Part shown: in pieces, positions 51,254 through 58,107 of the stretch
How positions within the stretch are numbered: the stretch's first letter is position 1
Layout of the letters: each line of letters opens with the position of its first letter
From: CAVZOY01 sp963777095
GTDB lineage: Bacteria; Actinomycetota; Actinomycetes; Mycobacteriales; Geodermatophilaceae
Assembly: GCA_963777095.1 (NCBI GenBank)
Contig: CAVZOY010000006.1
Coordinates: forward strand, 744,001-808,000
Direction: 5' to 3'
DNA: 64,000 bases
The notes under the pieces: generated by a model
Told to the model about the DNA's origin: nothing
Seen by the model: the letters and a program-made list of their open reading frames with translations, nothing else
The model's database searches: none
Translations under genes and position numbers: made by a program

Positions 51254-52965
51254 GGGATGCTCGCCGTGATCCGCGTGCCCTGGCCGGGCGGGCTGTCGAC
51301 GGTCAGCGTGCCGCCCAGCGCCGCGACCCGGTCCTGCAGCCCGGCCAGCCCGCCGCCGGGGGACGCCGCCGCGCCGCCCACCCCGTCGTCGAGCACCTCG
51401 ACCAGCAGCCGGTCGGGCAGCGGACGCACGCACACCCGCACGGACGACGCGTCGGCGTGCTTGGCGGCGTTCGTCATCGCCTCGCAGGCCAGGAAGTACG
51501 CCGCCGACTCGACGGTGGGCTCGAACCGGCCGGACGGCACGTCGAGGCTCACCGGCACCGGCAACCGCTCGGCCACCGACTCCAGCGCCGCGCTCAGACC
51601 GGCCTGGCTGAGCACCGCCGGGTGCAGTCCGCGGGCCAGGTCGCGCAGCTCGGCCACCGCCTCGCGCAGATCGGACCGGGCCGTGTCGACCAGCGAGCGG
51701 GTGGTCTCGTCGGCCACCGCCGTGCGGACCGCGCCCAGCTGCATGGTCAGCGCCAGCAGCCGCTGCTGGGCGCCGTCGTGCAGGTCGCGCTCCAGCCGCC
51801 GCCGCTCGGCCAGGCCGGCCTCGACGATCCGCGCCCGCGAGGCGCGCACCTGCTCCAGCTGCGCGCGGATGCCGGCCTGCAGCCGCGCGTTCTCCAGCGC
51901 CAGGCCGGCCGCCGACACCGCGGCCGTGAGCGGCCGGCCGTGCCGCCGCAGCGACGGGTCGGCCAGCACCAGGGCGAGCCGCCCGCCGTCCGAGGCGCGC
52001 ACGGGCACGACGAGCCGGTCGGCCGTGTCGGACTCCGGCGGATCGGTCACGAGGCGGCCCGCGGTCGACACGTACGAGGACTCCTCGGGCACCCAGTAGA
52101 GGACCTCGAGCGACGGGTCGCGCAGCGCCGTCCGCAGCCGGTCCCGCACCTCCTCGGCGGTCGCCGCGCCGGACAGCCCGACCACCACGTCGGCCACCGC
52201 CCCGCGCTCGAGCCGGCGCCGCAGCGCCGCCCCGGCGAAGGCGATCGGCACGGCGAGCAGCGAGAGGGCGTGCAGCAGCCGCAGCTCGGTGAGCTGGTCG
52301 TCGGAGTCGGCCAGCATCTTGCCCACGCGGTAGAGCAGCATCGAGACGCCGGTGGCGACCGCGCCGACGTACACCGGCACGAGCTCACCGCGGTCCAGGC
52401 CACGCGCGCGTCGGGCCTTGAACGCCAGCAGGACGACGAACAGGACGGCGAGCACCAGCGAGCCGACCCAGTCGGCGGTCGTGATCACCGAGGCGGCCTC
52501 GGCGGGGAACAGCGGCGACGGCCGGTACGGCTCCCGGCCGAGGTGCCCGACGTCGGCCATGCCCGGGGTGAACGCGGACGTCAGGTAGATCGCGGTCAGC
52601 CAGACGCCCACCACGACGATGTAGATCCGCTCGACCGGCCGCAGCCGCTTGCCCGGGTAGCGCAGCAGGACGGCGCCCGCGGCGGCCACGTAGGGCGCCG
52701 GGCAGAACAGCGCGATCATCGACAGCGTCGGGTCGTCCCAGCCGTCGAGCCAGACGCCCGACCAGGCGATCCCGGACAGCGCCAGCAGCCGGCCGTTGCC
52801 GAGCTGCCCGGGCTGCTGCGCCATCACCACGCCGGTCACCACGAAGGCGACGGTGACCACCGTGTTGACCACCGCGAGGGCTGGTGCGGTGTCCCACGTC
52901 GGCCACTGCGTGAACACCGCCAGAGCGGTTCCGACGAGCAGCGCCGCCACCCGTTCCACCGGCAC
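51244..52965 (-). CDS. Membrane sensor histidine kinase with GAF-like domain
   Basis: A 573-residue kinase. The first ~300 residues hold about eight membrane helices (LLVGTALAVFTQWPTWDTAP, VVNTVVTVAFVVTGVVMAQQ, VGSLVLAVLFVVLLAFKARR and others). A GAF-like region follows (AATAEEVRDRLRTALRDPSL), then HisKA_3 AERRRLERDLHDGAQQRLLA with the phospho-His, and HATPase_c with EAMTNAAKHADASSVRV, VLDDGVGG and GLAGLQDRVAALGG. GTG 52965 has GGGAAGG 4 bp upstream; GTG 52959 is a near alternative. Partner of the response regulator that follows. Confidence 0.88.
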   Translation of the reverse strand: MPVERVAALLVGTALAVFTQWPTWDTAPALAVVNTVVTVAFVVTGVVMAQQPGQLGNGRLLALSGIAWSGVWLDGWDDPTLSMIALFCPAPYVAAAGAVLLRYPGKRLRPVERIYIVVVGVWLTAIYLTSAFTPGMADVGHLGREPYRPSPLFPAEAASVITTADWVGSLVLAVLFVVLLAFKARRARGLDRGELVPVYVGAVATGVSMLLYRVGKMLADSDDQLTELRLLHALSLLAVPIAFAGAALRRRLERGAVADVVVGLSGAATAEEVRDRLRTALRDPSLEVLYWVPEESSYVSTAGRLVTDPPESDTADRLVVPVRASDGGRLALVLADPSLRRHGRPLTAAVSAAGLALENARLQAGIRAQLEQVRASRARIVEAGLAERRRLERDLHDGAQQRLLALTMQLGAVRTAVADETTRSLVDTARSDLREAVAELRDLARGLHPAVLSQAGLSAALESVAERLPVPVSLDVPSGRFEPTVESAAYFLACEAMTNAAKHADASSVRVCVRPLPDRLLVEVLDDGVGGAAASPGGGLAGLQDRVAALGGTLTVDSPPGQGTRITASIPCG

Positions 52966-53428
52966 CGCCTTCCCGCCGTCGCAGGCCCGGACGGGCCCGT
53001 TCGCCGGAAGTGTGACCAGCTCAGGGGGGCCCGGACAAGGAAGCGGGCGAGTCCGGGACCGATTCGGGGGAAAACCCTGATGCCGCCGCCACGGCGGAAC
53101 GCCAGGGTCGACCGCATCCGTCAACCGGGCATCCGCGACCCGAAGGGACCGTCGTGCACCCCCTGCTCGCCGCGATGTCCGATCCCTCCCCGGTGCCCCT
53201 CCGGTGACCGAGCGCCTTCCGCGCCGGCTCCGGAGGACTCGCCCGCCCGCGGCCGTGATCCCGCCGCGGGAGGACGGGCCGGTGCCCGCCGAACCGGCGG
53301 GCACCGGCCCGCACCCGGACGGCCGGAGTCGTTCCGCGGCGACCGCCCCGGATTGAGGGAAAAGGCTCCAGGACCTGTCCGCGCGAGCCGATGACCCCTG
53401 GGACGGAGTACCGACCCGAGGGGGCAGC
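52966..53428. other. 463-bp divergent intergenic region with a strong hairpin
   Basis: No protein gene is evident between the divergent kinase and GAF-EAL genes; the only short plus-strand frame is about ten codons (MSDPSPVPLR). It contains a perfect 15-bp hairpin at 53276-53310 (GGGCCGGTGCCCGCC, loop GAACC). A terminator-like hairpin has no protein gene to serve here, so an RNA gene or a long structured 5' leader for the EAL gene is possible. Confidence 0.45.
53276..53310. repeat. Perfect 15-bp inverted repeat in a divergent intergenic region
   Basis: GGGCCGGTGCCCGCC and its exact complement, separated by GAACC, 119 bp upstream of the GAF-EAL start. It could be an attenuator or terminator of a small RNA, or an operator; no T-run follows. 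Confidence 0.6.
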
Positions 53429-54613
53429 GTGGCCAGGTCGCGCACCGACGCCGACGAGCAGATCGCCGATCTGCTGCGGACGGCGAAGAAGTCGCTGCGG
53501 CTGTCGGTCGCCTTCCTGACCCGCATGGACGGCACCACCCAGCACCTCGAGGTCGTCGAGTCCTCCGTGCCGGTGCTGTTCCAGGAGGGCGTCACCCAGG
53601 TCCAGGAGACGTCGCTGTGCCAGGCGATCCTCGACCGCAAGCTGCCGCCGGTGATCCCGAACCTCAAGGACTTCGACGAGGCGATGAAGCTGCCGGCCGC
53701 GCGCATCCCGCGGATCCGCAGCTACGTCTCGGTGCCGGTCACGCTGTCCGACGGCACCCTCTACGGCACCTTCTGCGCGGCCGGCCTGACATCGGACAAG
53801 GACCTGTCCAAGCGGGACAAGTCGCTGATGGACGTCCTCGCGTCGGCCGCGTCGGTGATCATCGAGCCGCAGGTGCGGGAGAACGGGCGCCGCGCGGAGA
53901 TCGAGGACCGGCTCGCACCGGTCATGGCCGCCGGCGGCCCGGTCGTCGCCCTGCAGCCGATCGTCGAGCTCGCCACCGGCGAGCAGGTGGGCGCCGAGGC
54001 GCTCAGCCGCTTCCCGGCGGAGTGGGGCCTGACGCCGGACGTCGTCTTCGAGCAGGCGCACAGCGTGGGCCTCGGCCACGAGCTCGAGGTGCAGGCGCTC
54101 CGCGGCGCCGCCGCGCTGCTCGACCGCGCCCCGGGGTACGTCGCGATGAACGTCTCCCCCGCCACCCTGCTGACGCCGGCCTGCGCCGAGCTGCTGCGCG
54201 AGCTCCCGCTGGACCGCATCCTCCTCGAGCTCTCCGAGCACGACCCGGTCGACGACTACGCCGCGCTCGCCGCGGCGCTGGCCCCGTTCCGCGCCGCCGG
54301 GCTGCGGCTGGCGATCGACGACGTCGGCGCCGGTTTCTCCTCGCTGCGGCACATCGTGGTGACGACGCCGGACGTGATCAAGATCGACCGCAGCATCGTC
54401 AGCGGCCTGGACGCCGACCCGGTGCTCGCCACGCTGGTCGGCTCGCTCGTCGACTTCGCCCGCGGCATCCGCGCCCGCGTGGTCGCCGAGGGCGTGGAGC
54501 ACGCGCAGGAGGCCGAGGTGCTCCGGAGGCTCGGCGTCGACTACGGCCAGGGCTGGCACTTCGGCCGCCCGGCGGTGCCGGAGCCGGTCCGCGCGCAGCT
54601 CGCCTCCGCCTGA
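53429..54613 (+). CDS. GAF-EAL cyclic-di-GMP phosphodiesterase
   Basis: A 394-residue cytoplasmic protein from GTG 53429. A GAF domain spans about residues 15-155 (LSVAFLTRMDGTTQHLEVVE, YVSVPVTLSDGTLYGTFCAA). The EAL domain follows with catalytic signatures in place: VGAEALSRFP (EAL), AMNVSPATLL, LLELSEHDPVDDY, LAIDDVGAGFSSLRHI, IKIDRSIVSG, VVAEGVE and YGQGWHFGRP. All metal- and substrate-binding acidic residues expected in active EAL enzymes are visible, so it should degrade c-di-GMP in response to a GAF ligand. Confidence 0.9.
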   Translation: MARSRTDADEQIADLLRTAKKSLRLSVAFLTRMDGTTQHLEVVESSVPVLFQEGVTQVQETSLCQAILDRKLPPVIPNLKDFDEAMKLPAARIPRIRSYVSVPVTLSDGTLYGTFCAAGLTSDKDLSKRDKSLMDVLASAASVIIEPQVRENGRRAEIEDRLAPVMAAGGPVVALQPIVELATGEQVGAEALSRFPAEWGLTPDVVFEQAHSVGLGHELEVQALRGAAALLDRAPGYVAMNVSPATLLTPACAELLRELPLDRILLELSEHDPVDDYAALAAALAPFRAAGLRLAIDDVGAGFSSLRHIVVTTPDVIKIDRSIVSGLDADPVLATLVGSLVDFARGIRARVVAEGVEHAQEAEVLRRLGVDYGQGWHFGRPAVPEPVRAQLASA

Positions 54614-54676
54614 ACGCCCGGTCGCCCGCCCGGCCCGGCGGGCGAGCCGGCCGGACGGATGCCAGGCTGACCGGCG

Positions 54677-55816
54677 ATGGACGCCCCTGATCGCACGCCT
54701 CCGACCGGACGTGCCCGCCGCACCCGCTTCTCGGTCGGCCGGCTGGTCGTCGCCGCCGAGCACTGGTGGGACACCACGTGGACGCACCGCGGTGACCGCA
54801 CGCCGAAGAACTTCCGGATCGTTCCGCACCTGGGCCACGCCGGTGCCGCGCGCACCGTCGTCCGGGGCCGGGTGCTGGACAACGCGGAGCCCGCCGCCGC
54901 CGTCCGCGGGGAGGGCGTCCGCGCCGCGCTGCGCCGCACGCTGGCGCGCTTCCTGACCCGCGAGCTGCCCGGCGTCCCGCTCCGGATCCGCGTCGGCGAC
55001 ACCACCGTCGAGCTCGAGACCGACGCGGAGGGCTACCTCGACGTCCGCCTCGACACCGGGCTGCCGCCGTCCGCCGGCCCCTGGGCCGAGGCGGTGGTCG
55101 AGCTGGCCGGCCCGTTCCGCGGCGTGCAGGGGCCGCACCGCACGGCCGCGCCGATCCGGGTGCCCGGCCCGCGGGTGACCTTCGGCGTCATCTCCGACAT
55201 CGACGACACGATCGTGCACACCGGGGCGCAGCGGGCGCTGGCGATGACCGTGCGCACGTTCACCGGCTCCGAGCTGACCCGCGCCGCGATGCCGGGCGCA
55301 CCCGAGCTGTACCGGGCGCTCGCCCGCGGGGCCGCGGGGGACGCCGACAACCCGGTCTTCTACGTCTCGTCCAGCCCGTGGAACCTCTACGGCTTCCTGC
55401 GGTCGTTCCTCGAGCACCGCGACTTCCCGCTCGGCCCGCTGCTGCTGCGCGACTTCCTCGGCACCGGCGAGCACCGCACCCATGCGACCGGAAAGCTCGC
55501 CAGCATCGAGGAGATCCTCTCCATCCACCCCGATCTGCGGTTCGTCCTGCTCGGCGACTCCGGCCAGCACGACCCGGAGATCTACGCCGAGGCCGTGCGC
55601 CGGTACCCGGGCCGGATCCTGGCCGTCTACATCCGGGAGGTCCGGCTGGACCCGCTCGACGGCCGGGTGGAGACCGTGCAGGAGGGCTGGGACGACACCG
55701 TTCCGTTCGTGCTGGCCGCCGACTCGGCGGCCATGGCCACGCACGCGGCCGGCCTCGGCCTGATCGGCGCGGACGCCGCAGAGACCGTCACCGGGGTGGC
55801 CGCCGCCGAGCAGTGA
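54677..55816 (+). CDS. App1-family phosphatidate phosphatase (DUF2183)
   Basis: A 379-residue protein. The N-terminal half is a beta-rich domain (VRGRVLDNAEPAAAVRGEGV). The C-terminal half is a HAD-like App1 catalytic domain: FGVISDIDDTIVHTG (DxDDT nucleophile, near residue 175), VFYVSSSPWNLYGFLRSFLE, GKLASIEEILSIHPDLRFVL and LLGDSGQHDPEIYAEAVRRY. Family members dephosphorylate phosphatidate or related lipids. No transmembrane segment is evident. It stands 63 bp after the EAL gene. Confidence 0.88.
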   Translation: MDAPDRTPPTGRARRTRFSVGRLVVAAEHWWDTTWTHRGDRTPKNFRIVPHLGHAGAARTVVRGRVLDNAEPAAAVRGEGVRAALRRTLARFLTRELPGVPLRIRVGDTTVELETDAEGYLDVRLDTGLPPSAGPWAEAVVELAGPFRGVQGPHRTAAPIRVPGPRVTFGVISDIDDTIVHTGAQRALAMTVRTFTGSELTRAAMPGAPELYRALARGAAGDADNPVFYVSSSPWNLYGFLRSFLEHRDFPLGPLLLRDFLGTGEHRTHATGKLASIEEILSIHPDLRFVLLGDSGQHDPEIYAEAVRRYPGRILAVYIREVRLDPLDGRVETVQEGWDDTVPFVLAADSAAMATHAAGLGLIGADAAETVTGVAAAEQ

Positions 55817-55890
55817 TCGGGCTCCGGGTCCGGCTCCCGGAGGGTGTCGATGCGCGACCGAGACCCGCGGAGCGTCGGCGAGGTGCCACG

Positions 55891-56340
55891 ATGCCGGACG
55901 TGAGCGATCCGGTGCGCCCCGAGGACCTGCGGGTGTCCGACGTCGAGCGCGCCGCCGTCCAGGAGCGGCTGCGCGAGGCGGTCGGCGCCGGCCAGCTCGA
56001 CCTGTACGAGTTCGACACCCGCGTCGCCACCGTCTGGTCGGCCAAGACGCGCGGCGAACTCACCCGGGTCATCGCCGACCTGCCCGCGGTGCCGAGTCCG
56101 CCGCCGGCGCCGCCCGCCCCGCCGCGGCGGCGGGTCTTCTCCGACGACGCCGGCGGCACGGCCATGCGCGTGCTCTCGATCCTCTGGCTGTGCGCGTTCA
56201 GCATCAACATCGTCGTCTGGCTGCTCGTCTCCGTCACGAGCGTCGACTTCGTCTACCCCTGGCCGGTCTGGATGCTCCCGTCCGGAGCCGTGCTGGCGAC
56301 GCTCTACGCGATCGGCATCGGCCGGCCGCGCGGGCGGTGA
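55891..56340 (+). CDS. DUF1707 domain protein with two membrane helices
   Basis: A 149-residue protein: N-terminal DUF1707 (RVSDVERAAVQERLREAVGA, GQLDLYEFDTRVATVWSAKT), a proline-rich linker (PSPPPAPPAPPRRR) and two transmembrane helices (ILWLCAFSINIVVWLLVSVT, VWMLPSGAVLATLYAIGIGR), as in the 2TM subgroup. Second DUF1707 gene in the window (see 39858). Its stop overlaps the next GTG (GTGA). Function unknown. Confidence 0.78.
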   Translation: MPDVSDPVRPEDLRVSDVERAAVQERLREAVGAGQLDLYEFDTRVATVWSAKTRGELTRVIADLPAVPSPPPAPPAPPRRRVFSDDAGGTAMRVLSILWLCAFSINIVVWLLVSVTSVDFVYPWPVWMLPSGAVLATLYAIGIGRPRGR

Positions 56341-57431
56341 GCGGCACTGCCGTGCGGACGCTGACGCGGGAGCAGGTGCTCGCCTTCCGGGTGCACGCGC
56401 AGCAGCTGGACCGCGCATCGGGCACGGTCGCCGACACCGCCGTCCTCGACCTGGGCGTGCAGGACACCGGCACCGACGGCGGCCCGTGGGCACTCGCCCT
56501 GCGGGGCGTGTCCGACGTCCCCGAGGAGGAGCTGGCGCTGGCGTGGACGCTGCGCGGGGCGCCGCACCTGTACCGGCGGGCCGACCTGCCGGGGGTCCTG
56601 GCGGCGACGGCGCCGTTCTCCGAGGCCGACGCCGCCAAGCGGATCTTCGACGCGGCCAAGCCGCTGCGCGCAGCGGGCATCCCGATCGTCGAGGCGCTCG
56701 ACGTCGTGGCCGCGGAGATGCGCGACCTCGTCCGCGAGCCCACCGTCAAGGGCGACCTCTCCGGCGCGCTCAACGCCCGGCTGCCCGAGCCCTACCTGCG
56801 GTTCTGCCGGCCGTGCAACGCGATCCACCTGTACGAGCAGCCCTTCCGGCTGGCCGCGCTGCGCGCCGGCCTGGAGCTCGAACCCGGCACGTCGCCACCC
56901 GTGCTGCGGCCGGTGCCCGGGCTCGCACCCGCTCCCGCGGTGCCGCGGCACCTCGACGTCGTCCGCGGCTACCTGCGGCTGCTCGGGCCGGCGACGCCGG
57001 CGCACGTGGCCGGGTACCTCGACGCGCCGGTCGCCGACGTCCGGGCGCACTGGCCGGACGACGCCGTCGAGGTGGCGGTCGACGGCGAGCGGCGCTGGCT
57101 GCTCGACGAGGCCGGGACCCTCGAGGCCTCGCCGCCCGAGGGGCTGCGCCTGCTCGGCCCGTTCGACCTCTTCCTGCAGGGCCGGGACCGCGACCTGCTG
57201 GTGCCCGACAAGGCGCGCGCCAAGGCGCTGTGGCCCGTGCTCGGGCGGCCGGGCGCCGTCCTCGCCGGAGCGGAGCTGGTCGGGCTGTGGCGCGCCCGCA
57301 AGGCGGGCAAGCGGATCACCGTGACGGTCACGCCGTGGTCGGCGGTGCCCGGCGACGGCCTGGCCGAGCAGGCGGAGCGGCTCGCGGCCTTCCGGAGCCT
57401 GACGCTCGCCGCCGTCGACGTGGAGGACTGA
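56337..57431 (+). CDS. Winged-helix DNA-binding protein, AlkZ/HTH_42-like
   Basis: A 364-residue protein of the HTH_42/YcaQ-AlkZ superfamily: LTREQVLAFRVHAQQLDRAS at the start, ALAWTLRGAPHLYRRADLPG in the first winged-helix part, HLDVVRGYLRLLGPATPAHV and VAGYLDAPVADVRAHWPDDA in the middle, LLGPFDLFLQGRDRDLLVPD and GAVLAGAELVGLWRARKAGK near the end. Relatives include DNA glycosylases that unhook crosslinks, but the catalytic QxQ/QxD motif is not clearly recognised. GTG 56337 overlaps the DUF1707 stop (GTGA). Confidence 0.72.
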   Translation: MSGTAVRTLTREQVLAFRVHAQQLDRASGTVADTAVLDLGVQDTGTDGGPWALALRGVSDVPEEELALAWTLRGAPHLYRRADLPGVLAATAPFSEADAAKRIFDAAKPLRAAGIPIVEALDVVAAEMRDLVREPTVKGDLSGALNARLPEPYLRFCRPCNAIHLYEQPFRLAALRAGLELEPGTSPPVLRPVPGLAPAPAVPRHLDVVRGYLRLLGPATPAHVAGYLDAPVADVRAHWPDDAVEVAVDGERRWLLDEAGTLEASPPEGLRLLGPFDLFLQGRDRDLLVPDKARAKALWPVLGRPGAVLAGAELVGLWRARKAGKRITVTVTPWSAVPGDGLAEQAERLAAFRSLTLAAVDVED

Positions 57432-57444
57432 CGCCGTCCATTGC

Positions 57445-57469
57445 GCGAAAATGGTCGCTGCCATTTCGC
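57445..57469. terminator. Hairpin after the winged-helix gene
   Basis: GCGAAAATGG and CCATTTCGC pair around a 6-nt loop (one bulged A), 13 bp after the stop at 57431. Likely a transcription end; weaker than the other hairpins in the window. Confidence 0.5.
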
Positions 57470-57655
57470 TCCGGCCGCCGAAATGCGGCTCGGGTCACAG
57501 GACGACCGTGCCGTTGTGGGCTGGATCATGCTCTGACCAGCCTGTTCGTGGCTGGCCTCACAGCGTTGATGACCGCACGGCCCTCAAGAAGGCGAATAGT
57601 ATTGCCGTCGAACTAATCAAAGACGCTGCATTCGCCAAAGAGGAGAACCACCACC

Positions 57656-57832
57656 ATGACCGCCTTCGCCGGCCCCCGCCTCGCTCCCCGCTCGGCTCCC
57701 ACGCGCTTCGCCCGGCCGACCGCCCTCGGCTCCTTCCGCGAGTCCCTCTCCGGCTTCCGCGGCGCCGTCCGCGCCGCGACCGAGACCCGCGGCTCCGACT
57801 ACGCCGACGCGCTCTTCCTCGGCCGGAACTGA
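57656..57832 (+). CDS. Small basic protein, 58 residues
   Basis: ATG 57656 with AGGAG 10 bp upstream opens a 58-codon frame: an Arg/Pro-rich start (FAGPRLAPRSAPTRFARPTA), then an amphipathic stretch FRESLSGFRGAVRAATETRG and the end DYADALFLGRN. The third-codon-position GC is very high, as in real genes here, while the 220 bp before it are AT-richer and carry no gene. A second tiny ORF follows 2 bp after its stop. No family is recognised. Confidence 0.5.
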   Translation: MTAFAGPRLAPRSAPTRFARPTALGSFRESLSGFRGAVRAATETRGSDYADALFLGRN

Positions 57833-57834
57833 TC

Positions 57835-57983
57835 ATGACGACGCCACCGCTCCGCACACCCCGGGTCGGCTCTTCCGCGCCCTGGTCGCGTACAGCACGC
57901 ACACCGCCGAGACCTACCTCGCCGTCTGGGGCCCCGGGCAGAGCACCGCACCGGGCCGCCTGGTGGAGCCGCTGCGCGTCTGA
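57835..57983 (+). CDS. Small protein, ~49 residues (frameshifted)
   Basis: ATG 57835 lies 2 bp after the previous small gene. It starts MTTPPLRTPRVG; after a missing base near 57870 the other frame continues LFRALVAYSTHTAETYLAVW and GPGQSTAPGRLVEPLRV to TGA 57983. The second part has normal codon bias and a helix-like pattern. Hypothetical; the pairing with the 58-residue gene suggests a two-peptide unit. Confidence 0.45.
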
Positions 57984-58005
57984 CGCGGCTCTCCACATCC
58001 CCCGC

Positions 58006-58038
58006 AGGACCCCGCAGCCCCTCGGGCCGCGGGGTTCT
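58006..58038 (+). terminator. Terminator-like hairpin after the small-gene pair
   Basis: AGGACCCCGCAGCCC and GGGCCGCGGGGTTCT pair with two mismatches/wobbles around a 3-nt loop, 22 bp after the second small gene, followed by GTCGTTC. Position and shape fit a terminator insulating hyuA. Confidence 0.6.
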
Positions 58039-58082
58039 GTCGTTCCCGGGAGCGGAACGGCGCCGACACCTTCCTCGCCGGA

Positions 58083-58097
58083 TACTTCACCACTAAG
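58083..58097 (+). promoter_or_regulatory. TACTTCACCACTAAG box upstream of hyuA
   Basis: Differs at one base from the box in the arcC promoter (25151) and has the same orientation to its gene, ending 10 bp before ATG 58108. The -10 spacing found at arcC and fdrA is not reproduced: a TAAGGT hexamer overlaps the end of the box instead. Probably a regulator site shared by the three operons. Confidence 0.5.
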
Positions 58098-58107
58098 GTT
58101 TCCGGCC

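Noticed and set aside
50320..53394. A 1,024-codon plus-strand open frame over the kinase/regulator pair
   Set aside because: It is antisense to a clear histidine kinase and response regulator and shows only His/Arg/Gln-rich low-complexity sequence.
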